A stretch of 64,000 nt of DNA from NCBI RefSeq assembly GCF_042665095.1, contig NZ_JBHTBV010000001.1, one strand, 5' to 3'. This document shows, one piece after another, positions 9,064 to 17,210 of the stretch (positions within the stretch are counted from its first letter, which is position 1; each line of letters opens with the position of its first letter). The position numbers and the translations under genes were made by a program. The notes beneath the pieces were generated by a model. The model ran no database searches, was not told where the DNA came from, and saw nothing but the letters and a program-made list of their open reading frames with translations. The stretch comes from Gordonibacter pamelaeae (GTDB taxonomy: Bacteria > Actinomycetota > Coriobacteriia > Coriobacteriales > Eggerthellaceae).

Positions 9064-11076
9064 ATGTCGTCATGCTCCGTGTCCGGCCAGGTGCGCCGGG
9101 TGTTCAAGGATGCAGGCCGGGTCTGCCCGGTCGACTACCGCTTGGCCCCCGACGCCTTCGCTGGCGGCCCCGAGGTTGCGTGCGACGTGCTGTACGTGGT
9201 GGGAGGTCTGTACGGCAACCCGTTCGCGCTCGACGCGGTGGACCGCCTGGTGGCGGCCGAGCAGGGCGACGTGCGCGTCGTGCTGAACGGCGACCTGCAC
9301 TGGTTCGACAAGACGGCCGAGAACTTCGCCGCGCTGGAACGGCGGGCGGCGCGCTACACGCCGCTCGTGGGCAACGTGGAGGCCGAGCTGCGCCGCCAGG
9401 TGGACGTGGGCGTGGGGTGCGGATGCGCCTACCCGGACTGCACGGGCGACGATGCGGTGAGCCGCTCGAACCGCATCCACAAGAAGCTGTCCGAGGCCGT
9501 GGATGCGCATCCCGAACTCAAGGAGCCGCTGGCCGGCCGGCCCGCAACCTGCACGGTGGGCGTTGCGGGCAGGAAGGTGGCCGTCACGCATGGCGACGAG
9601 CAGCTGATAGGCGGCTGGGCCTGCTCGCGCGAGTCGCTGCAGGACGTGCTGCGCCAGGACGAGCTCGACCGATGGATGGCTGCCAACGACGTGGACGTGT
9701 TAGCCACTACGCACACATGCGCGCCTGCGGCGCTCTCGCTCGCGCGCGGGCTCGTGGTGAACAACGGGGCAGCCGGCCTGCCGAACTTCGCCGGGCAGCA
9801 TTTCGGCCTGACCGTGCGCGTGGCGGCTGCGCCGCACCCGGACGCGCTGTTCGGCGCCGAACGCGACGGCCTCCACGTGGAGGCCGTGCCGGTGCGCTAC
9901 GACCACGACGCCTACCTCGCCTGGTTCGACGGCCTGTGGCCGGCGGCCAGCCCGGCAGCCGTGTCGTACCGCAGCCGTATCGTGGACGGCGCGGACGACC
10001 GGCTGGAGGACGCGCTGCTCGGCGGCTTTCGCCGCGGCCCGTCCGCCCGCACCGACGCCCCGCCGCGGCGCTCGCGCGCCACGAAGGACGACGTGGAGCT
10101 GGCACTGGCCGGGCTCGTGTACTTCGAGGACGTCGTGGACGATTCCTCCTGTCTGCATACGGCGGGCGAGCCGTCTACGATCCAGGTCAACGTCACGGCC
10201 CGCTGCAACCTGGCCTGCGCCCACTGCCATGTGGAGTCCGGCCCGCACCGCACCGAGGCCGCCGACCGCGCCGTGCTCGAGGCCGTGCTGGCCGTGGCCG
10301 CGCGCCCCGGCATCGACACGGTAGACGTGACGGGCGGCGCGCCCGAGCTGCATCCCGACTTCGCCTGGTTCGTCGAGCGCGCCTCCGGGGTCGCCCGCGT
10401 CATGGTGCGCACGAACCTCGTGATCCTGCGCGACCCTGCGTACCGGCCGCTCATGGACCTGTACGCCCGCTTGGGCGTGGAGGTGGTGGCGTCGCTGCCC
10501 AACGTGCACGACGCGCAGGCCGAGCAGCAGCGCGGCGGCGGCACGTTCGACCCGAGCATCGAGGTGCTGCGGGAGCTGAACGCGCGCGGCTACGGCCGCG
10601 ACGGCGAGCACGTGCTGGACCTGGTGTTCAACCCGCAATGGCCCGTGCTTCCGCCCGACCAGGCCGAGCTCGAGGCCGTGTATCGCCGCCGGTTGGCCGC
10701 GCTGGGCGTGTCGTTCGACCACCTGTTCGCCGTTGCGAACAACCCTATCGGGCGTTACGGTGCGCACCTCATCGACACCGGAGCGTTCGACGGCTACCTG
10801 AACCTGCTCATCGACAGCTTCAACCAACAGGCGTGCGACGGGATGATGTGCCGCCGCCAGCTGTCCGTGGGCTGGGACGGGCGCGTGTACGACTGCGACT
10901 TCAACCAGGCGCTCGGCCTGCCCGTGCGCCGCGAGGACGGCGGCGACCGCACGGTGTTCGACTACGCGGCCGACCCTGCGCTGCCGCTCGCGCGCCCCAT
11001 ACGCTTCCGCAACCACTGCTACGCCTGCACGGCCGGCAGCGGCTCGAGCTGCGGCGGCACCATCGTGCGGGGATAG
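9064..11076 (+). CDS. Fusion: calcineurin-like phosphoesterase domain + ArsS-type radical SAM enzyme
   Basis: The 670-aa protein joins two modules. Residues about 40-255 carry the metal-site pattern of calcineurin-like phosphoesterases: GDLHWFD (76-82), GNVE (103-106), THGDE (175-179) and TTHTCAP (215-221). Residues about 365-670 match the ArsS/DUF3641 radical SAM family. They contain the 4Fe-4S cluster motif CNLACAHC (C381, C385, C388), then VDVTGGAPELHPDF, and a C-terminal block with CDGMMCRRQLSVGWDGRVYDCDFN and HCYACTAGSGSSCGG. ArsS enzymes are linked to arsenosugar-type chemistry; some homologues carry selenocysteine where cysteine stands here. The order suggests a phosphate-removing step coupled to the radical step, but this is inference. 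No arsenic genes lie nearby. The ATG follows AGAAAGGA. Confidence 0.85.
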   Translation: MSSCSVSGQVRRVFKDAGRVCPVDYRLAPDAFAGGPEVACDVLYVVGGLYGNPFALDAVDRLVAAEQGDVRVVLNGDLHWFDKTAENFAALERRAARYTPLVGNVEAELRRQVDVGVGCGCAYPDCTGDDAVSRSNRIHKKLSEAVDAHPELKEPLAGRPATCTVGVAGRKVAVTHGDEQLIGGWACSRESLQDVLRQDELDRWMAANDVDVLATTHTCAPAALSLARGLVVNNGAAGLPNFAGQHFGLTVRVAAAPHPDALFGAERDGLHVEAVPVRYDHDAYLAWFDGLWPAASPAAVSYRSRIVDGADDRLEDALLGGFRRGPSARTDAPPRRSRATKDDVELALAGLVYFEDVVDDSSCLHTAGEPSTIQVNVTARCNLACAHCHVESGPHRTEAADRAVLEAVLAVAARPGIDTVDVTGGAPELHPDFAWFVERASGVARVMVRTNLVILRDPAYRPLMDLYARLGVEVVASLPNVHDAQAEQQRGGGTFDPSIEVLRELNARGYGRDGEHVLDLVFNPQWPVLPPDQAELEAVYRRRLAALGVSFDHLFAVANNPIGRYGAHLIDTGAFDGYLNLLIDSFNQQACDGMMCRRQLSVGWDGRVYDCDFNQALGLPVRREDGGDRTVFDYAADPALPLARPIRFRNHCYACTAGSGSSCGGTIVRG

Positions 11077-11145
11077 CCCCCGCCGCGCCGCCGCCTGGCT
11101 TGCGCGACGCCGCCCGCTTCGCCGGCCGCCGGGCCATCTTTCTAG

Positions 11146-11178
11146 TTGACATACCATATTAGTAGATATAATCTAATA
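11146..11178 (+). promoter_or_regulatory. Promoter with overlapping inverted repeat
   Basis: TTGACA (11146-11151) and TATAAT (11167-11172) lie 15 bases apart. TATTAG (11157-11162) and CTAATA (11173-11178) form an inverted repeat covering the -10 box, so a repressor could block the promoter. It serves the symporter gene at 11224. Confidence 0.65.
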
Positions 11179-11223
11179 CTAGCATCAATCAAGTTAAGCG
11201 ATCGTACGTAAGGGGACGGCTGC

Positions 11224-12735
11224 ATGGATTCGACCACCGGGATCTTCTTCTGGGGATTCCTCATCATGTACGGCATCGTGATGTTCCTGCTCTCGCCGAA
11301 GACCGTCAGCCTGGGCGGGTTCTTCAAAGGCGAGGACAAGCAGGGCCGCGCCGCCAACCCGTGGATGATCACCGCCTCCATCTTCATTGCGTGGATCTTC
11401 GCGAAGTCGGTCACGAACGCCGCCAACATGGGCGCGAACTTCGGCATCGTGGGCGGCATCGGCTACGCCATGTACTGGCTGTGCATCCCGCTGACCGGCT
11501 GGGCGCTGTACCGCCTGCGCCGCAAGTTCAAGGCTACGGGCATGATCAGCTTCCTCACCGAGCACTACGGCATCGCGGCCGCGTTCTGCTTCTCTGCCGC
11601 CATACTGGTGCGCCTGTTCAACGAGGTGTGGTCTAACACGTCGGTCGTGGGCGCGTACTACGGCGCGTCCGGCTCGGCGCCGTTCGTCATCGCGGCGCTG
11701 CTGTTCACGGCCATCACCGTGGGTTATTGCTGCTGGGGCGGCATGCGCGGCTCCATCATCACCGACGTGGCGCAGGCCATCCTGTTCGCGGTGCTGCTCA
11801 TCGCCGTGCTCGTGTGGGTGGTGCCGATGCACGACCTGTCGGATTTTGCGACGTCCGGCACGTGGACGCTCGGGGGCGGCGTGGACTTCATCATAGGCGC
11901 GGGCCTGCAGTGCCTGTCGTACGGCTTCCACGATGCCGTGCTCACCGACCGCGGCTTCATCTGCGAGGAGAGGAAGATGCTCAAGAGCTTCACGGTGGCG
12001 GGCCTTCTGGGCTTCGTGGCCATCGTGCTGTTCTCGCTCATCGGCGTGCACGCCTACCTCGACGGCATGAGCATCGCCGGTTCCAGCGCGCCGGTCGTGG
12101 TGGCGCAGAGCCTGGGCATTGTGGCGTTCTTCATGATGGCCGTCATCATGATTGCCACCGCCGGCTCCACGCTGGACTCCACGTTCAGCTCGCTGGCGAA
12201 GCTCACGGCGCGCGACCTGCCGGGCATCCTGGGCCGCACGCCCAAGATGAACCCGCGCATCATCGGCATCGTGTTCATGATCATCTTCGGCATCGTGGGC
12301 AACCTGCCCATGATCATGGGCGCCGATATCATCGCAGCCACCACCATCTCGGGCACCATGATCATGGGCCTGGGCCCCATCTTCCTGATGCACGGCGTGG
12401 TGAAGCCGACGAAGGTGGGCTTCCAGCTGGCCTTCTGGATAGGCATGGCGCTGGGCATCGTGGACACGGTGGCGCCGGCCGCGCTCGCCTTCATGAACGT
12501 CGGCGACGGATCGTACGCGAACTTCCTCGGCGTGAACCTGTGGGGCGCCGTGGTGTGCTGGGCCGCCTATATCGTGCCCGGCCTGGTGGCGCAAGCGGCC
12601 GAGAAGCGCGCCGGCATCGAGCCTGCGTGGAAGGGCCGCACGAAAGAGGAGCTGGCCCAATATGACGCGGACGTCAGGCGACGCGAGCTGGGCGTCGACC
12701 TGGACCCCGAGGACCTGGCCCCCACAGGAGCGTAG
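11224..12735 (+). CDS. Sodium:solute symporter family protein
   Basis: The 503-aa integral membrane protein looks like a member of the solute:sodium symporter (SSS) family, with about 12-13 hydrophobic segments beginning at residue 6 (FFWGFLIMYGIVMFLL). The region SFLTEHYGIAAAFCFSAAILVRLFNEVWSNTSVVGAYYG and the AGSTLDSTFSSLAKLTARDL block near residue 325 are typical of the family's core and sodium-site helix. The substrate cannot be read from the sequence; amino acids, urea or organic acids are possible. The C-terminal 50 residues are charged and cytoplasmic. It is a single-gene unit between its own promoter and a strong terminator. The ATG at 11224 follows AAGGGGACGG. Confidence 0.85.
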   Translation: MDSTTGIFFWGFLIMYGIVMFLLSPKTVSLGGFFKGEDKQGRAANPWMITASIFIAWIFAKSVTNAANMGANFGIVGGIGYAMYWLCIPLTGWALYRLRRKFKATGMISFLTEHYGIAAAFCFSAAILVRLFNEVWSNTSVVGAYYGASGSAPFVIAALLFTAITVGYCCWGGMRGSIITDVAQAILFAVLLIAVLVWVVPMHDLSDFATSGTWTLGGGVDFIIGAGLQCLSYGFHDAVLTDRGFICEERKMLKSFTVAGLLGFVAIVLFSLIGVHAYLDGMSIAGSSAPVVVAQSLGIVAFFMMAVIMIATAGSTLDSTFSSLAKLTARDLPGILGRTPKMNPRIIGIVFMIIFGIVGNLPMIMGADIIAATTISGTMIMGLGPIFLMHGVVKPTKVGFQLAFWIGMALGIVDTVAPAALAFMNVGDGSYANFLGVNLWGAVVCWAAYIVPGLVAQAAEKRAGIEPAWKGRTKEELAQYDADVRRRELGVDLDPEDLAPTGA

Positions 12736-12737
12736 GA

Positions 12738-12779
12738 GCCGCAGGAAACGCCCCGCACCCGCGGGGCGTTTCCTGCGGC
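12738..12779 (+). terminator. Strong intrinsic hairpin after the symporter gene
   Basis: A perfect 19-bp stem (12738-12756 with 12761-12779) has a 4-base loop and starts 3 bases after the stop codon. No T run follows, but the stem is exceptionally long. Confidence 0.65.
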
Positions 12780-12789
12780 AAAGGGCGCA

Positions 12790-12879
12790 CCGGCGCCCCT
12801 CCGGTCGGGCGATCGAAGGGGCGCCGGACCTCGCACTCATCCGCCAATGGGAAGCGCCTCGCGAACCGCGAGGCGCTTC
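12790..12879. terminator. Two further hairpins between convergent genes
   Basis: CCGGCGCCCCT (12790-12800) pairs with AGGGGCGCCGG (12817-12827). GAAGCGCCTCGCG (12851-12863) pairs perfectly with CGCGAGGCGCTTC (12867-12879), followed on the plus strand by TTCTTTC. They separate the symporter gene from asnB and probably stop transcription from both sides. Confidence 0.55.
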
Positions 12880-12887
12880 TTCTTTCG

Positions 12888-14870
12888 CTACGCCGCCGGC
12901 TTCTCCGGGGCCTTCTGGTCCACGAAGTAGATCTTGTACCACATGAGGAACATGTAGACGATCCAGATCTTGCGGGAGCGGTCGGCGCCGGCCTTGTGCT
13001 CGTCGAGCAGGCGCACGAGCTCGCCGGTGTCGAAGAACTTGGCGGCGATATCGCCCGTGAACCACGCCTTGATCTCGTCGTAATAGCGCTCCTGGCGCAG
13101 CCAGTTCACCACGGGCACGGGGAAGCCCAGTTTCTCCTTCTGCGCCCAGTCCTTGGGGATGGCGCGCTCGGCGGCCTCGCGCAGCGTGAGTTTCGTCTGC
13201 TCGCCGTTCGCCTTCAGGCGGGTGGGGATGGTGGCCGACACCTCGAACACGCGCTTGTCCAAAAACGGCACGCGGCTCTCCAGCGAGTGCGCCATCGACA
13301 TCTTGTCGGTCTTGAGCAGGATGTCGCCCACGAGCCAGAAGAACAGGTCGACGTACTGCATGCGCGTGGTGTCGTCGAGGCCCGCGACCTCGGCGTACGC
13401 CGGCGCGATGAGCTCCTGGGGGGACGCTGGGCGCAGCACTCCCGCCGCGCGCTTGCCCGCGCGCAGACGCTCGCGCTCCTCGGGGCTGAACGCAACGCCG
13501 TTCGCGTTGGTGTAGTACCAGTCCTCGGGCCGCTCGCTCGCGCGCTCAAGGTAGTTCGCGCCGCGCACCCCCAGCGCCCGAGCCGCCTTCGACGCGCCCT
13601 TGAGCAGGCCCTTCGGCGCCCAGGACAGCTTGGCGTTCGCGAACGGCGTCTGGTAGATGCGGTAGCCGCCGAAGAACTCGTCGGCCCCCTCGCCGGAGAG
13701 CACCGCCTTCACCTGCTCGGCCGCTATCTGGTCCACGAAGTAGAGCGCCACGGCGCTCGGGTCGGCCGAGGGCTCGTCCATGTGCCACTGCACGCGCGGC
13801 AGGCTCGCCCAGTACTCCTCCTCGCCGATGTGCTTGGAGCTGTTCGCGATGTGCAGCTCGTCGGCCAGCTCGCGCGCCCAGGTTATCTCGTCGCGCTCGC
13901 CCTCGTACTCGGCGAAGCCCACGGTGAACGTCTTGATGGCGGGGTTCTCCTTGGCCAGGCATGCGGCCATGTAGCTGGAGTCGATGCCGCTCGACAAAAA
14001 CGAGCCCACCTCCACGTCGGCCACGTTGTGGTAGCGCACGCTCTCGCGCATGGCGGCGTCGATGGCCTCCACGGTGTCCTCGCGGCTGCGGCCCTCGTCG
14101 AAGGCGTACTCCGGGCGCCAGTAGCGGCGCATCTCGACGGCGCCGTCGGCGCGCACGGTCATGCAGTGGGCGGGGGGCAGCTTGAAGATGCCCTTGAAGA
14201 ACGTCTCGTCGAGCGCCGAGAACTGGAAGCACAGGTACTGCTCGAGCGCGTCCTCGTTGAGCGCGCGCTCGTAGGCGGGGTGCTCCAGGATGCACTTGAT
14301 CTCGGAGGCGAAGATGAGCTGCGGTCCGGCCGCGCCCTGCTGCACCGTGTAGTAGAGCGGCTTGATGCCGAAGAAGTCGCGCGCGCAGAAGAGCTCGCGG
14401 GAGGCGCGGTTCCAGATGGCGAACGCGAACATGCCGCGCAGGCGGTCGAGCACGCCCTCGCCCCAGGCGAGGTAGCCCGTGAGCAGCACCTCGGTGTCCG
14501 AGCTCGTCTGGAACTCCCAGCCCTCGGTCTCGAGCTCCGCGCGCAAGTCGCGGTAGTTGTAGATCTCGCCGTTGAACACGATGGCGTAGTCGCCCTTCGC
14601 GGCGGCCGCCTCAGGGCTCGCGCAGGGCGCGCCGTCGGGCATGAGCGCGGGGGAGGTGACGGCGGAGGCATGATCGCCGGTCGCGCGCACCATGGGCTGG
14701 TTGCCGCCCTCGAGGTCGATGAGCGAGAGCCTCCGGTGCCCGAGCGCGATGCCGTCGTCTATGTACTGCCCCTCGCCGTCCGGGCCGCGATGCGCCATGA
14801 CGTCGCACATGGCCTTCAAGATGGGCAGGTCGGCCTCGACAGCCCCGGTGAACCCGCAGATTCCGCACAT
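12888..14870 (-). CDS. asnB: Asparagine synthase (glutamine-hydrolysing)
   Basis: The 660-aa enzyme makes asparagine from aspartate, ATP and glutamine. It begins MCGICGFTG; the catalytic Cys2 starts the glutaminase domain, which continues with AHRGPDGEGQY, GHRRLSLIDLEGG and NGEIYNYRDLR. The synthetase half holds the ATP pyrophosphatase loop SFLSSGIDSSYMAACLA (near residue 295) and the SGEGADEFFGGY motif. Length fits the AsnB family. The gene has its own promoter and ends at paired hairpins. AsnB and GatCAB in the same window give two potential routes to asparagine or Asn-tRNA. Confidence 0.95.
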   Translation of the reverse strand: MCGICGFTGAVEADLPILKAMCDVMAHRGPDGEGQYIDDGIALGHRRLSLIDLEGGNQPMVRATGDHASAVTSPALMPDGAPCASPEAAAAKGDYAIVFNGEIYNYRDLRAELETEGWEFQTSSDTEVLLTGYLAWGEGVLDRLRGMFAFAIWNRASRELFCARDFFGIKPLYYTVQQGAAGPQLIFASEIKCILEHPAYERALNEDALEQYLCFQFSALDETFFKGIFKLPPAHCMTVRADGAVEMRRYWRPEYAFDEGRSREDTVEAIDAAMRESVRYHNVADVEVGSFLSSGIDSSYMAACLAKENPAIKTFTVGFAEYEGERDEITWARELADELHIANSSKHIGEEEYWASLPRVQWHMDEPSADPSAVALYFVDQIAAEQVKAVLSGEGADEFFGGYRIYQTPFANAKLSWAPKGLLKGASKAARALGVRGANYLERASERPEDWYYTNANGVAFSPEERERLRAGKRAAGVLRPASPQELIAPAYAEVAGLDDTTRMQYVDLFFWLVGDILLKTDKMSMAHSLESRVPFLDKRVFEVSATIPTRLKANGEQTKLTLREAAERAIPKDWAQKEKLGFPVPVVNWLRQERYYDEIKAWFTGDIAAKFFDTGELVRLLDEHKAGADRSRKIWIVYMFLMWYKIYFVDQKAPEKPAA

Positions 14871-14903
14871 GGATGGTTCTCCTTCTCACGTTCGTCTGCA
14901 ACC

Positions 14904-14932
14904 ATGATAGTGGAAACCGCGCGAACCCCCAA
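14904..14932 (-). promoter_or_regulatory. asnB promoter
   Basis: On the minus strand TTGGGG (14932-14927) and TATCAT (14909-14904) are 17 bases apart, about 34 bases before the asnB start. Confidence 0.5.
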
Positions 14933-15001
14933 GCGCCTCGCGCACCCCTCGCCAAAACCGCAGATTTGCCTTTTGGGCCCGCGCGGAACGAGGGAGCGGG
15001 G

Positions 15002-16831
15002 CTATTCCTTGGGGTCCGTAGCCTGCGCGGCGTCGAAGATCTTCTCGCCGCGCAGGTAGGTGGCGAGCACCTTCGTGTCCTTGATGGCAAGGGGGTCGGC
15101 GTCGAGGACGTTCTGGTCCACCACGATGAAGTCGGCCGACTTGCCGGGCTCAAGCGTGCCCGTCTCGCCTTCCAAGCCCAGGGCCCAGGCGGCGTCGGCG
15201 GTGAAGCTGCGGATCATCCGCTTGATGTCAACGCGCTCTTCGGGCCACAGCAGGTAGGCGGGATCGTCCATGTCGGTGATGTTGGGCACGCCGTAGGGCT
15301 CGCCGTCCACGAGGTTGCGCGTCACGCCGAACTGCATCGCGTAGAAGGGGTTGGGGTTCGAGGTCACGGGGAAATCGGAGGCGGAGACGAGCGTCGCGCC
15401 CGCATCCGCGAACGACTTCATCGGGTACATCTTCTCGGCGCGCTCGCCGAGCGCCGGGCTTTCCTTCGATTCCCAGTACTGCGGCTCCTTGAAGTGCCAG
15501 TAGGGGTCGGCCACGGCCGTCACCTCCAGCTCGGCGAAGCGCGGGACGTCGCCCTCCTTCACGAGCTGCAGGTGGGTGATGGCGTTGCGCTCGTCGTCGT
15601 CTGGCACGTTCTGCTCGGCGTACTCGATGGCGTCGAGCCCCATCGTCACGGCCTCGTCGCCGATGGCGTGGATGTGCGCGAGCATTCCGGTGCGGTTGAT
15701 GGCCGCGACCGCCTGGTTGAGGGCGTCCTGCTCCCAGCCGGTCTCGCCGTAGCTGGAGGGGTCGTCGGTGTAGGGCTCGGACAGCAGGGCCGATTCGTTG
15801 TCCATCACGCCGTCGACGAATATCTTGCCGGCGATCACCTTGAGCGCGTCGCCGTCGTACTTCTTCTTCAGCTCCTCGAGCTTGGCCAGGTCCTCGTCGG
15901 TCTGCCAGCTGGTGACGATGCCCGCGCCGCGCACGCGCATGGTGAGCTCGTCGCGATCCGCGAGCGCCTGGTAGCCCTCGTAGGGCACGGGGAAGAAGCC
16001 GTTGCCGGGCGGCGTGAAGAGGGACGTGTAGCCCAACGCGTTGAGGCCCTGCAGAAACGCGGCCAGCCCGTCGGCAACGTTCTCCTGGTTGACGGGGTAC
16101 TTCGAGGTCAGCGACATGGCGGAGTCGGCCAGCGTGCCCCACAGTCCGCCGTCCGCGTCCTTGTAGATCGCGCCGCCGGGCGTGGAGGGCGTGTCGGGCG
16201 TGATGCCGAGGTACGCGAACGCCTTCGAGTTCAGCCACGCGCCATGGCCGTCGAACGAGTACACGAGCAGCGGCTTGTCGGGGCTGATCTGGTCGAGGCG
16301 CTCCTTCTTGGGCCCCTTCTCCAGCTCCTCGCCGGGGTAGAGGCTGGCCATGTAGCCGTAGCCCAGGTACGTGTCCTTCTCGGGATGCGCGTCGACGTAC
16401 TCCTTGATGGCGGCGAGCTCCTCTTCGGCGGTGGAGAGGCCGACGAGGCTGAAGTCGAAGAAGTCGGGCGATCCCGAGTGGATATGGCCTTCGATGAGGC
16501 CCGGCAGCACGAAACTGCCCTGGAGGTCCACCACCGATCCGGCCACGTCCTTGTATGCCTGGCCGTCGGCCGCCGAGCCGGCGAACACGATGCGCCCGTC
16601 CTTCACGGCCAGGGCCTCCACGATGTCGTCCTGATCGTTCACCGTCGCGATGGTCCCGTTCTCGAAGTACTGGTCGGCCCTTTTGGCTGCCTTTCCCCGG
16701 TTGACGTGCGCGGCGCCGTTGTCGGCGGGCTCGGCGCAGCCGTAAAGGCCGAAGCCGAGCGAGGCGAACGCGAGCGCGCTGCCGGCAATGAAGGAGCGGC
16801 GCGAGATGCACGTGATCCCGGGTTGGTCCAT
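15002..16831 (-). CDS. Exported amidohydrolase (YtcJ-like), Tat/lipoprotein signal
   Basis: The 609-aa protein carries a twin-arginine signal (SRRSF, residues 10-14), a hydrophobic stretch and a lipobox-like LYGC (Cys32). It is therefore probably exported folded and lipid-anchored. The mature part is an amidohydrolase-family enzyme of the YtcJ type. VLPGLIEGHIHSG gives the metal-binding H116 and H118, and NGTIATVNDQDDIVEALAVKDGRI matches the family's N-terminal beta-sandwich. A later HIHAIGDEAV block carries further metal ligands, and LEPGKSADFIVVD the C-terminal one. The substrate is unknown. The start ATG has an AGGACC site. It follows asnB's promoter region in the same direction but is probably separate. 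Confidence 0.88.
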   Translation of the reverse strand: MDQPGITCISRRSFIAGSALAFASLGFGLYGCAEPADNGAAHVNRGKAAKRADQYFENGTIATVNDQDDIVEALAVKDGRIVFAGSAADGQAYKDVAGSVVDLQGSFVLPGLIEGHIHSGSPDFFDFSLVGLSTAEEELAAIKEYVDAHPEKDTYLGYGYMASLYPGEELEKGPKKERLDQISPDKPLLVYSFDGHGAWLNSKAFAYLGITPDTPSTPGGAIYKDADGGLWGTLADSAMSLTSKYPVNQENVADGLAAFLQGLNALGYTSLFTPPGNGFFPVPYEGYQALADRDELTMRVRGAGIVTSWQTDEDLAKLEELKKKYDGDALKVIAGKIFVDGVMDNESALLSEPYTDDPSSYGETGWEQDALNQAVAAINRTGMLAHIHAIGDEAVTMGLDAIEYAEQNVPDDDERNAITHLQLVKEGDVPRFAELEVTAVADPYWHFKEPQYWESKESPALGERAEKMYPMKSFADAGATLVSASDFPVTSNPNPFYAMQFGVTRNLVDGEPYGVPNITDMDDPAYLLWPEERVDIKRMIRSFTADAAWALGLEGETGTLEPGKSADFIVVDQNVLDADPLAIKDTKVLATYLRGEKIFDAAQATDPKE

Positions 16832-17210
16832 GGGGTCCTCCGTTTCGGTAGGTCGGGGCCGCTGCGGCCCCGATACGCTTGCAGGGGAACCAGTATCGTT
16901 GGCGCGAGCGCCTTGCCCGGGTTGCGGGGCAAGGGGTCACAGCGGGGTTGCCCAACCGTCTGCGGGCCGTCATGCGCCGCGTGGGTCCCGGCGGCTTTGG
17001 AGGAGGCCCGGACCGTTCCGGATCGCTCCGGCGTCCCACACGGCGCCTTCTGCGAAAACGTGGTCGCCAGGCGGGGTTTTGCCGCTATAATGATGCATTC
17101 GGATCGCGGTGCCGAGGGTGAATGTTCGGCGGCGCCCCGTATCCGGGCTCCCGCGGACGCGTCCGCGCAGGGGCACCCTTGCATTGATCGATCGACAACG
17201 GAGGTTATCG
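16832..17210. promoter_or_regulatory. Divergent intergenic region with structured leader
   Basis: These 379 bases separate the exported amidohydrolase from the sodium symporter. A perfect TATAAT (17086-17091) precedes about 120 bases of leader for the symporter. The leader contains the perfect palindrome GCGGACGCGTCCGC (17153-17166) and GGTGCC/GGCACC arms that could fold a larger stem. No known riboswitch was recognised, and the -35 box is unclear. Confidence 0.4.
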
